Below, piece after piece: positions 54,701-57,433 of a stretch of 64,000 nucleotides of DNA. A program made the translations under genes and the position numbers. Source of the stretch: Tribonema minus. Taxonomy: Eukaryota > Sar > Xanthophyceae > Tribonematales > Tribonemataceae. The notes beneath the pieces were generated by a model, which did no database searches, was not told the origin of the DNA, and worked only from the letters and a program-made list of their open reading frames with translations. The stretch is taken from assembly GCA_017506865.1 (NCBI GenBank), contig JAFCMP010000016.1, positions 372,001 through 436,000 of the forward strand, in the 5' to 3' direction. The stretch's first letter is position 1; every line of letters starts with the position of its first letter.

Positions 54701-55030
54701 CGCCTCCCCATTGAACAGCAGCAGCGCGCAGTCTAGGTCGCACACCAGGTTGTTGCTGTTGTCCTGCGCCGCAGTGCCCGTGTGCTGCGTCCAGTTGCAG
54801 CCCAGCATGAGGCACGGCGATCCCAGCAGGCGTATGGACTCGCCGGGAGTGAGAGACAGGCAGGGCTCGTCGGCGGTGGCGAGGCGCTTGCGCTGCTGCT
54901 GGTGCTGAGGGGGGGGGTCTTTCTTGTCATCGGAGTGCTGTTTGGGTAGCTTTACCTTTTTGCGCTTGTGCTCGTACGAGTTGCTCCTGCTGGGGCTGGA
55001 GGATCTGGCTGCACCGTTACTGTTCGACAT
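14713..55030 (-). CDS. Giant TerD / EF-hand / WD40 / EF-hand protein (29-exon gene, FAP337/WDR49-WDR64-like core)
   Basis: Reading the minus strand from ATG 55030, 29 exons join with consistent phase at all 28 introns, sum to 7719 nt (2572 residues) and end at TGA 14713-14715. Domains, by residue: about 60-310 TerD-like (split by an acidic, Gly/Pro/His loop); EF-hand loop near 388 (DLNGNESVDWQE); about 485-1375 WD40 blades enough for two propellers (SDNRLYRWDTED, MDGRVCVWAV, ASGWARVWDLGG, HFHVWTATTG, TAKICLWHF, SGRVLRWELSEV); 1375-2320 mostly low complexity; EF-hand loops near 2372 (DVNRSGSLDAGE) and 2400 (DRDMSGTLECSE); and a degenerate EF-like motif near 2514. EF-hand plus WD40 proteins of this type (human WDR49/WDR64, algal FAP337) are axonemal, so a calcium-responsive flagellar role is inferred. 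A TerD fusion is not a standard form of that family as far as I know. It could still be two genes or mis-joined; the unbroken phase chain argues otherwise. Confidence 0.7.
15864..15997 (-). CDS. Giant gene exon 28
   Basis: Encodes RTPSLSDSGASTLAAAAAAV, then DRPQVEDLRKLFKLYTAFA. The last helix leads into exon 29 and looks like the entering helix of an EF-hand. Acceptor CGTGCAG|GCGA, donor GCTG|GTAAGT, phase 1. Confidence 0.65.
16261..17030. repeat. Intronic tandem duplication, period about 385 bp
   Basis: AGCAATGTCACCTTTACCAA at 16261 recurs at 16646. GGCACAGTCGTCATAAT, AACCCTAACCCTC-type tracts and CATGCTACAC-TGAGTTGAGC recur at the same offset. Both units are within the intron between exons 27 and 28. 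Confidence 0.85.
17672..17935. repeat. GT microsatellites with 3' edge copies of giant-gene exon 27
   Basis: Pure or nearly pure (GT)n runs at about 17672-17700, 17816-17858 and 17908-17935, between copies of GCGTGCACTGTACCTGTGTT (exon 27 end plus donor) near 17710-17740 and 17870-17900. Confidence 0.8.
17966..18060 (-). CDS. Giant gene exon 27
   Basis: A 95-nt exon encoding ESEAAAEKRRAQPLAAAMAN and GMTMSATIYQH. It is the piece needed to turn phase 0 (exon 26) into phase 2 (exon 28). Acceptor CTCGTGCAG|GAGA, donor ACACAG|GTGAAG. Both edges have copies in the neighbouring introns. Confidence 0.6.
18190..18640 (-). repeat. 5' edge copies of giant-gene exon 27
   Basis: The nearest copy, about 18211-18260, repeats CTCGCCGCTTCTCGGCAGCA and the acceptor CTGCACGAGCACATGG. 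More diverged copies lie near 18396-18440 and 18596-18630, with a remnant near 18900-18960. Confidence 0.8.
19204..19403 (-). repeat. Three 3' edge copies of giant-gene exon 26
   Basis: Copies at about 19353-19403, 19263-19304 and 19204-19225. The first two keep TTGACTCACCAGGGC and the CVIEYSDAL-coding end. Spacing is about 90 bp, then shorter. Confidence 0.9.
19448..19571 (-). CDS. Giant gene exon 26: EF-hand
   Basis: Joined to exon 25 it gives MFLSLDRDMSGTLECSELIP with the full loop DRDMSGTLECSE, then VVFTRATQKQLHVIRCVIEY and SDAL. Acceptor CTGTAG|GTCC, donor CCCTG|GTGAGT, phase 0. Three edge copies follow. Confidence 0.85.
19922..20412 (-). repeat. 3' edge copies of giant-gene exon 25
   Basis: Copies at about 20366-20412 and 20208-20270, a short one near 20290-20315, and a weak one near 19922-19975. 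They keep CACTTACAGGAACATGTTGC or CACTCACAGGAACATGTTGC (donor plus exon end). Confidence 0.85.
20528..20763 (-). CDS. Giant gene exon 25: EF-hand
   Basis: Encodes a basic linker, then EFRAAFNAVDVNRSGSLDAG and EWQRFLARYDSSVSDLNARN. The loop DVNRSGSLDAGE has all EF ligand positions. Acceptor TGCTGCAG|GCAC, donor TTCCT|GTAAGT, phase 2. Confidence 0.85.
20897..20960 (-). repeat. 5' edge copy of giant-gene exon 25
   Basis: Repeats the exon start and acceptor (GACTGCGGCTGTGCCTGCAG) plus the intron words AGAGGGTACGTAGGTATGG and AGGGTTAGGG, about 180 bp upstream in the sense direction. Confidence 0.8.
21656..22049 (-). CDS. Giant gene exon 24: Gly-Pro-His and poly-Ala region
   Basis: After acceptor ACCCGCAG|GGAG it encodes EAEGGGKRRTYPTRK, then repeating G/A-P-H triplets (TGPHGAHPGAHSGPHGPHMA), a Gly8 run, a long Ala run and GRPATADKQ. 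Donor GCAG|GTGACT, phase 0. The Ala run is mostly GCG/GCC codons and may be unstable. Confidence 0.65.
22645..23175 (-). repeat. Four 3' edge copies of giant-gene exon 23
   Basis: Copies near 23121-23175, 22987-23043, 22745-22805 and 22645-22695. The word GAGGCCTCC(G/A)TGTG on the plus strand marks each, next to a GCACTG word and a TAGGGTTAGGG-like tract. Confidence 0.85.
23238..23472 (-). CDS. Giant gene exon 23
   Basis: Encodes SFKRGVTSRLLRSTSASNFN, FKTLGDIDDLDVQKASAAEA, then an Ala/Arg-rich helix ending VALLAFHTEASIR. Acceptor GAGCAG|GGGC, donor CGCAG|GTGCCA, phase 2 out. Four edge copies follow. Confidence 0.75.
24567..25051 (-). repeat. Four 3' edge copies of giant-gene exon 22
   Basis: Copies at about 24980-25051, 24863-24935, 24700-24765 and 24567-24640. 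All keep CACCTTCTGG or ACCTTCCGG (donor plus exon end) and TCATC-ATCAGCGACTGAGCC. One frame reads DDGSAQANESPPEG in the nearest. Confidence 0.9.
25128..25346 (-). CDS. Giant gene exon 22
   Basis: Encodes TAPSLTGFSTASYGIQPYPY, LPMGEYSDAETCCLQLTEAE, LLLRASRRVKTAQSLMDDGS and AQPNEAPPE. Acceptor CGTGCAG|GCAC, donor GAAG|GTGCTA, phase 1 in and out. Four edge copies follow. Confidence 0.75.
25929..27100 (-). CDS. Giant gene exon 21: long low-complexity linker
   Basis: The longest exon (1172 nt), Ala/Ser/Gly/Thr-rich. It starts TNDEEQQQRSTPLSPL and ends PSVISTIG. Near its end a Ser/Arg-rich unit recurs three times (SSQRSPSKRSTAAGG, SSQRSPSGRSTAASG, SSQVSPVRSVAAKG). Acceptor CACTCAG|TACT, donor ATTG|GTGAGT. 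A linker role is inferred from composition only. Confidence 0.7.
27460..28180 (-). repeat. Array of 3' edge copies of giant-gene exon 20
   Basis: Copies near 28118-28180, 28012-28065 and 27610-27690, and weaker ones near 27690-27770 and 27460-27540. They share CTGCTGCAAC(G)CACCT, CGCGCCGGCAG and CTGTCGGCTGG words on the plus strand. Confidence 0.8.
28236..28553 (-). CDS. Giant gene exon 20
   Basis: Encodes GGNNTADHIAVQWADSGLFC, a Pro/Thr/Val linker, then GCFGWEEVQRLRRLCLDRER and VRAYCRRDVL. No family recognised. Acceptor TTGTGCAG|CGGC, donor CTGAG|GTGTGT, phase 2 at both ends. At least four edge copies follow. Confidence 0.65.
29478..29572 (-). repeat. 3' edge copy of giant-gene exon 19
   Basis: About 94 nt repeat the exon end and still read LAADSASSLVCSPPRGGGEG in one frame. 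The donor position has decayed. The palindromic ACTTCAACTTGAAGT lies twice between copy and exon. Confidence 0.85.
29664..30152 (-). CDS. Giant gene exon 19: post-propeller region
   Basis: Encodes GNPPPEWRFPLSRIVVHAQH, a basic helix region, a long Gly/Ser tract and a C-terminal RRLLAADSASSLVCSPPRGS. Acceptor TTCCCAG|GGGC follows a long C tract in the sense. Donor GAAAC|GTAAGT, phase 2. A 94-nt edge copy sits at 29478-29572. Confidence 0.7.
30907..30980 (-). CDS. Giant gene exon 18
   Basis: A 74-nt exon after ATGTATAG|ATCT. Encodes IWSAAGDLLGDILLPNATDE and HIDQ, the usual last WD strand and exit in EF-hand WD40 proteins. Donor CAGAG|GTGAGA, phase 2. Confidence 0.65.
32103..32168 (-). CDS. Giant gene exon 17
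   Basis: A 66-nt exon encoding VVGVGASAPRCWFTLGDDGV and QQ, the middle strands of a WD repeat that ends in exon 18. Acceptor TTGTCAG|GTGG, donor ACAG|GTAGGC, phase 0. Confidence 0.7.
32965..33070 (-). CDS. Giant gene exon 16
   Basis: Encodes IVEGSKSCGELVTSSPPPPI, then GHSMEWQAHIGMVQ; the W-x-AH-x-G-x-V element starts a new WD repeat. Acceptor TCCCAG|GATT, donor TGCAG|GTGCGT. Confidence 0.75.
33628..34175 (-). CDS. Giant gene exon 15: two WD40 blades with loop
   Basis: Encodes GIGGQQPATGLAILGARSII, VVGDTAKICLWHFNSATHAV, a disordered insert, then YIAAGTESGRVLRWELSEVL and LATLVKEG. Acceptor ACCGCAG|GGCA, donor GGCAG|GTATGT, phase 2. Confidence 0.85.
34687..34815 (-). CDS. Giant gene exon 14: WD40 blade
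   Basis: Encodes TDAAGVAFAAYSHRLGLIAA, then TAFVTVYGFEHLQPLATISQ. Acceptor CCGCAG|ACCG, donor CACAG|GTGGGT, phase 0. Confidence 0.8.
35088..35152. repeat. Interstitial telomere-like tract (CCCTAA)n
   Basis: The longest perfect interstitial run in the window, five to six CCCTAA units followed by degenerate units, inside the intron between exons 13 and 14. Confidence 0.9.
35499..35592 (-). repeat. Well-preserved 3' edge copy of giant-gene exon 13
   Basis: About 92 nt duplicate the second half of exon 13, still reading LSFDAHGTIAVTLETQCVFR, with an intact donor AGG-TATGTA about 130 bp from the real one. Confidence 0.9.
35632..35793 (-). CDS. Giant gene exon 13: WD40 blade
   Basis: Encodes TLDMCRPHKGVAVTALVHCP, then TVLSFDAHGTIAVTLETQCV and FRPIRVRRRPK. 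Acceptor GCACAG|ACGC, donor CAAG|GTATGT, phase 0. It has the richest set of 5' edge copies in the window. Confidence 0.8.
35885..36790 (-). repeat. Array of about seven 5' edge copies of giant-gene exon 13
   Basis: Copies near 35885-35925, 36080-36120, 36275-36320, 36376-36420, 36475-36505, 36605-36660 and 36760-36790 share GGCACATGTCC(A)GCGTCTGTG-like exon starts on the plus strand, usually with CAGTGCTCAGCA on the exon-interior side. Confidence 0.85.
37428..37663 (-). repeat. 3' edge copies of giant-gene exon 12
   Basis: Copies at about 37428-37472 and 37627-37663 keep the exon end in the form CTGATGTA-CTGAGCAGCGCCA-CTCGCCCCC on the plus strand with small changes. A short third remnant lies near 37541-37560. 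Confidence 0.8.
37766..37864 (-). CDS. Giant gene exon 12: WD40 blade part
   Basis: A 99-nt exon, phase 0 at both ends. Encodes MVTSACFALPHERRLLVATE, then GGELALLSYITGQ. Acceptor CTGCTGCAG|ATGG, donor ACAG|GTCTGC. Copies of both edges lie nearby. Confidence 0.75.
38243..38280. repeat. Head-to-head telomere-like junction
   Basis: TTAGGGTTAGGG meets CTAACCCTAACCC at a GC centre, forming an inverted telomere-like palindrome within the intron between exons 11 and 12. Confidence 0.85.
39381..39638 (-). CDS. Giant gene exon 11: WD40 blade
   Basis: Encodes VPCYAAYNAASGHFVCALRG, then HFHVWTATTGSHIRRFTLVL, followed by a Gly/Glu run that probably forms a loop. Acceptor AACGCAG|GTCC, donor CTGCG|GTGAGT. 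Confidence 0.85.
39745..39915 (-). repeat. Two 5' edge copies of giant-gene exon 11
   Basis: Copies at about 39745-39805 and 39858-39915 repeat the acceptor (with a GGTGAAAAA-type or degraded context) and the VPCYAAYNAASGHF-coding start. Confidence 0.85.
40243..40400 (-). repeat. Two 3' edge copies of giant-gene exon 10
   Basis: Copies at about 40243-40285 and 40362-40400 keep ACCTGGTAC-GGCGCCGCGTG on the plus strand, that is, the donor plus the RRTRRPYQ-coding end. Confidence 0.85.
40513..40987 (-). CDS. Giant gene exon 10: two WD40 blades
   Basis: Encodes AHRLGVLTLSYARGLLLSGA, FDWVAAAWDVGRL, QGHTAAVVAARHM, then PVRALTLDASGWARVWDLGG and RRTRRPYQ. The acceptor is a CAG repeat (GTCTGCAGCAGCAGC), so small NAGNAG shifts are possible. 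Donor CCAG|GTATGC, phase 0. Confidence 0.8.
41285..41584 (-). CDS. Giant gene exon 9: WD40 blade
   Basis: Encodes WDTEDLSGGARAVDLADAAS, then VATCAMDGRVCVWAVPAWTL and a Ser-rich tail. Acceptor TCTCAG|GTGG, donor CCGAG|GTGAGG, phase 2 at both ends. Confidence 0.8.
41690..41925 (-). repeat. Two 5' edge copies of giant-gene exon 9
   Basis: Copies at about 41690-41790 and 41855-41925 repeat the acceptor and WDTEDL-coding start. The nearer one still reads GGARAVDLADAAFWHTDT. The intron part TTGAAGTTTGGGG or TTCGGGG is repeated as well. Confidence 0.85.
42676..42890 (-). repeat. Three 3' edge copies of giant-gene exon 8 with GC donor
   Basis: Copies at about 42676-42714, 42749-42786 and 42850-42888. 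In the sense strand each keeps GTGACA and an exon end followed by GCAAG or GCAAA, so the non-canonical GC donor is preserved. Confidence 0.85.
42924..43049 (-). CDS. Giant gene exon 8: WD40 blade (GC donor)
   Basis: Encodes RGRAAGFTATAKAVHQLLHR, then EGALMSIGSDNRLYR; spliced to exon 9 it gives SDNRLYRWDTED, a strong WD signature. The donor is CTACAG|GCAAGC, a GC donor supported by phase, by the WD signature across the junction and by three copies that keep GC. Confidence 0.8.
43721..44180 (-). repeat. Four 3' edge copies of giant-gene exon 7
   Basis: Copies near 44134-44180, 44030-44070, 43931-43980 and 43721-43770. Divergence grows with distance: GGTCGTGTGC is intact in the first two, changed in the third and fourth. 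Confidence 0.85.
44249..44374 (-). CDS. Giant gene exon 7: WD40 blade
   Basis: Encodes DELFADDMPVAVLTAAYVPS, then DVLAVACSDHSVNFMREAHD; the AVACSDHSVNF strand is typical of WD repeats. Acceptor ACTGCAG|GGAT, donor GACCG|GTGAGA, phase 2 in and out. Confidence 0.8.
44880..45070. repeat. Intronic tandem duplication, period about 104 bp
   Basis: ACAGTAAGTCTTTCACTACTTG and its downstream ATTTACAGGCACTG-ATG and GCATAGTCTACAT words occur twice in direct orientation, in the intron between exons 6 and 7. Confidence 0.8.
45126..45646 (-). repeat. Four 3' edge copies of giant-gene exon 6
   Basis: Copies start at 45588, 45433, 45261 and 45126 (spacing 193, 155, 172 and 135 bp counting from the exon at 45781). 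All keep ACCTGAATG-ATGCATGTG, that is, the exon end plus GGTA donor. The farthest copy is the shortest and most diverged. Confidence 0.9.
45781..45983 (-). CDS. Giant gene exon 6: first WD40 blade
   Basis: A G run on the plus strand (a C tract in the sense) precedes acceptor TTCCAG|AGCG. Encodes a basic segment, then PQTGHVFVGTGGAPVLVALD and GRRRHMHTFR, phase 2 at CATTCAG|GTATTG. Four degenerate edge copies follow. Confidence 0.8.
46975..47395. repeat. Cluster of telomere-like tracts in both orientations
   Basis: CCCTAACCCTAACC near 46985-47020, TAGGGTTAGGG near 47174-47210, and TTAGGGTTAGA and CTAACCCTAACCCTAACC near 47335-47390. The surrounding sequence (GTATGAACCC, CAGCCCAGGCT, CATACCTTC) is also duplicated. 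Confidence 0.75.
47651..47850 (-). repeat. Two 3' edge copies of giant-gene exon 5
   Basis: Copies end at 47771 and 47651, spaced about 120 bp. Each keeps GCGCGCCACTGCGCGGCAAT and the donor as GTGACTCACCT on the plus strand. They read QWRAGLDGNEPE or near-identical in one frame. Confidence 0.9.
47892..48320 (-). CDS. Giant gene exon 5: first EF-hand
   Basis: The acceptor ATTGTGCAG|CGCTCC gives RSSARSGLGRADFISVLFKQ, then LEELFDQIDLNGNESVDWQE with a canonical 12-residue EF loop (D1, N3, N5, S7, D9, E12), an Ala/Ser-rich linker and LDIAAQWRAGLDGNEPE. This resembles the N-terminus of EF-hand WD40 proteins. Donor GAG|GTGAGT. Confidence 0.85.
48460..48830 (-). repeat. Two 5' edge copies of giant-gene exon 5
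   Basis: Blocks near 48460-48560 and 48690-48830 repeat the exon 5 start and its upstream intron (GGCGGTACGGC, TTGAAGAGTACACTGAT, CCGGAGCGCGCGCTGGAGCG, CTGCACA). The reading frame is broken by indels. Confidence 0.85.
49289..49363 (-). CDS. Giant gene exon 4
   Basis: A 75-nt exon between GTGCAG|ATGCTG and AAG|GTGACT, phase 0 at both ends. Encodes MLPNVAALCSALSSAALPEM and EAHFK. The upstream intron repeats the acceptor neighbourhood about four times with a period of roughly 90-110 bp. Confidence 0.7.
49360..49680 (-). repeat. Array around the acceptor of giant-gene exon 4
   Basis: CAGCATCTGCA or a one-base variant, followed by a GCACAAG word and then a GATGATG-rich stretch, recurs near 49360, 49451, 49541 and 49650. 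Only the first is next to the coding exon. Confidence 0.75.
50204..50387 (-). CDS. Giant gene exon 3: TerD C-terminal strand pair (GC donor)
   Basis: The acceptor GCTGCAG|GGGC is in phase 2. Encodes GTDMSVDGANALAVLKIERR, then DPWSVMAVLREL, which matches the final NALAVL...W-x-VMAV pair of TerD folds. The only donor that keeps phase is CAG|GCGAGT, a GC donor, and its downstream copy also carries GC at that place. Confidence 0.75.
51560..51675. repeat. Degenerate CCCTAA-like tract
   Basis: About 110 bp of CCCTAA units drifting to CCCTAC, CCGTAC and CCCTGA, in the intron between exons 2 and 3. Confidence 0.8.
51893..52236 (-). repeat. Four 3' edge copies of giant-gene exon 2 interleaved with telomere-like tracts
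   Basis: On the plus strand the word CACCTGCGCACATGCGTCGG (donor plus exon end) recurs near 51893-51921, 51993-52033, 52112-52142 and 52204-52236. The copies alternate with CCCTAACCCTAA-type tracts, forming a composite unit of roughly 100 bp. Confidence 0.8.
52323..52600 (-). CDS. Giant gene exon 2: TerD continuation with acidic loop
   Basis: The acceptor TTGTTGCAG|ATCGTG joins exon 1 in phase 0, giving MPHR then IVTAILVVRAATHDFARKNV, the expected TerD strand after the calcium-binding segment. An insert with six consecutive Asp and Pro/Gly runs follows. Phase 2 out at GCGCAG|GTGGGT. Confidence 0.8.
52726..52870 (-). repeat. 5' edge copies of giant-gene exon 2
   Basis: The acceptor side of exon 2 is repeated at about 52726-52776, where the plus strand reads GCGCACCACCAGTATGGCGG followed by a CTGCAAC acceptor as in the exon, and more weakly at about 52839-52870. 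Confidence 0.75.
53300..53376. repeat. TTAGGG tracts in a short duplicated context
   Basis: GGGTTAGGGTTAGGG occurs twice, each followed by a GGTGCCACCAGTGGCC or GCCACCAGTGGCC word, in the intron between exons 1 and 2 of the giant gene. Confidence 0.8.
54413..54470 (-). repeat. 3' edge copy of giant-gene exon 1
   Basis: Repeats the last 50 or so nt of exon 1, including the TerD VDLAAMP codons in altered form, and the donor GGTGAG, about 130 bp away. The sequence between exon and copy is itself duplicated (CTCTGCATTGTCATTC occurs twice). Confidence 0.8.
54545..55030 (-). CDS. Giant gene exon 1: start and TerD N-terminal half
   Basis: Begins MSNSNGAARSSSPSRSNSYE, then a Lys/Gln-rich linker, then a TerD core: LLGSPCLMLGCNW, CDLDCALLLFNGEARVVAVV, GIEQDDDAERMFVDLAAMP. 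In TerD family members the DLD and (D)D-E-x-hydrophobic-V-DL positions bind calcium. Donor AGG|GTGAGT, phase 0. An edge copy lies at 54413-54470. Confidence 0.85.
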
Positions 55031-57323
55031 GTTGTATACTAGCGCTGCGTGTGTGTGCTTGCTACTGCTGCTGCAGCGCTGAACAGCCCTGTCGTAATTT
55101 TGCTGAAGCACCTCTTAGCACTTGACCGTCCCGCATAGCTGTTGTGCTTGTCTCATTCATCTTGCACCAAGGCTATCAGCCTCTGACCATGAAGCACCTG
55201 CGATGCTACTACGACAACTTCACGTCAGATCTTCCAGCTGGTTTGTGCAAGAGTTTGCTTCAAGCTGGCCATGTGCACATGTGCCGCCATGACCTTATAC
55301 CCAGATTTCAATGATGGTGGATAGCGGAAGCAACAGCCAGGCAGCCGCTGCCGCTTTATCGCCGTCGCAGCATCAATATTGCAACTGATTCGTTTTCACA
55401 GTTACACCTTCGGTGGAACACGTGGAAGGCCTCGCGCGGAACACGTGGAAGGCTTTTAGGCGAGCTGTGTTGACGTTGGCACCAGGGAGCTGGCAATAGC
55501 GTACACATGCGGACTGCAAATGCTGAGTTGCGTTGTAGCACCTGATGCCCAAGCTCGTAGGGCACAGTGCGGATTAGCAGGTCACTGCGCATGTTAAAGC
55601 CACTACAAACACCCTGGCCACCCTGGACACCTGGCCTCCCTCAAGGCTTGCGGCCTTTCCCAAATGCAAGTCCGTGATAATATATACCACTATACGGGCG
55701 AACTTTGCCGGCCTTTGTCACATTTCGGCGGCCTACTCTTTTTCAAGGGCAAAAGAGATGATGGCGCTCCACATTGTACTTTGAAATACAAGTCTGCACC
55801 GTAGTTGTCGCAAACAAACATGTGACTAACTTGAAGGTTGCCCACTGGCCCAAGTGTTTACGTCTGTACGCATGGACTGGTTTGTGTAGATGTTCACTTA
55901 TGTATACAGTTGTCATTGTCCACATGGATGCCGCATTGGCCCAGGTGTGCGTTCAGATATGCCATGCGGCAGCGCCCAACACAACGCTACACCACGCACG
56001 CACACATTTCGGAGAGCTATAATCAACATGCACCACGTACTCGATTGCCATGGCACAATGATTTCTAGCATGAGGCATGATCACTGGCGTCGCTTGTGAA
56101 CTGGTAGTGCGGGCTACTTCAACACCTCAGGCTTCAAGTCGAAAACCCACACGCCTGATGTCACTGATTGGACGCAGCGCGCAAGCCCATACACCACAAA
56201 ATGTTCTGCATGTCTTGAATTAAAGTCCACTTGGGGGGCGGTCATGATGGTTGGGAGAATAATTTAAGTTGAATGAGCAACCGAACTAACACTCGCAATA
56301 CACGGTTGCAACAACTGCCAGTGCTTACACAGCTGCTTAGCAAGCTCCTGATGACCGTTGCCTTGTCAACCCAAGGCTGCAGCTTGCATCAGTCACCTGA
56401 TACTCTATATCCAGGTCTCTCTCACACAGATGACTTCAAGCTGTAGTTCAATAATACGGCTGTGACTTCAGGATCAGGGGCACTGCAGCAGTGGCCAAAC
56501 TGGCGGTGTTTGCTTCGGCTGTCCATGAGTTTTTGCCAGGTCACTCGTCGTCGACCATCCCAGGAGCGCAAGAAATGTGCTGCAACTATTATTCACCGTC
56601 AAGCCCATCAGTAAGCCATGTGCCGCTGCACCATGATCGGCTACGCGCTGCGGCGCAGAGTAGAATCGCGCAGCTGACCAGGATGTTCAGCAATTGTGGA
56701 GGACAGCCAGCTGTTCTGGCGAGTAATGGCACAATCTTTGCCTCGAGGAGGGGGGGCACCTACCGTAGGTGTTCGAAGTTCGGAAGGGATGGGAGGTAGC
56801 TTATTGAAGCACTGGACGCCCTGCAGCAGCAGCCTGAGGGTCTTAAACTACTGTGGCGGCCTCAATGAGGTGCCAGCTTCTGCAAGAACACGTGAAAGTT
56901 GTAGTAGGACTGCTGCTCTCCTTGGCAGACAGCACAGGCTTTGGGGCTAGGGGATGGCAGAGCCTCAGCTGCAGCCCGTTGCAGGCTGTTTCGTGCGTAC
57001 CAGCGCCTGGAGTTGTAGCGCAGATTGCCAGCAGCGGCATGCAGCTCGAATGCGATGTGTCCAAACAAAAAAACTTCTTGACCGTTACGTCGGCAGTTGA
57101 AGTTTGATATTGATAAGCCACCAGGCTCTCCTTTGACCCATGCGCCGGAGTCGCAATCGCAGCAGCCCCAGTGGTTAGTCTCAGCAGCATCAGTGCAGGA
57201 TCCGACCCCAAGCGATGCCCAGCACCGTGGACGGTGAGGCACTCAAGCTTTTTCGCGAGCATTTGAAGTTGCCCATGTCCCTGGAATCCTGACATGGATT
57301 AATATATGCCTGGTGCTGTGCAG
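55031..57323. other. Divergent intergenic region and unresolved 5' part of the RING gene
   Basis: The giant gene (minus) and the RING gene (plus) point away from each other here, so a shared promoter region is likely. At least one upstream RING-gene exon ending in phase 1 is required but was not identified. Open frames such as 56491-56799 contain a charged segment (RLRAAAQSRIAQLTRMFSN) without convincing splice sites. Confidence 0.4.
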
Positions 57324-57433
57324 CCAGAGGAAGAGCTTTGTACCACTGGTCTCGACTCCGTAGTGGATTCAGGCTGGCAGCCATGAGGCTATTGAGGGAG
57401 CAGCAGGAAACGGCGCGCCTGCAGCTAGAACAG
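57324..57433 (+). CDS. RING gene, coiled-segment exon
   Basis: Acceptor CTGTGCAG|CCAG, phase 1 in; donor ACAG|GTGATT, phase 0 out. Rich in Arg, Leu, Gln and Glu, with a likely helical REQQETARLQLEQ end. It is the least certain of the three exons. Confidence 0.5.

Noticed and set aside
55311-55388. First exon of the RING gene (MMVDSGSNSQAAAAALSPSQ)
   Set aside because: It looks like a protein start, but no usable GT donor occurs before its stop codon.
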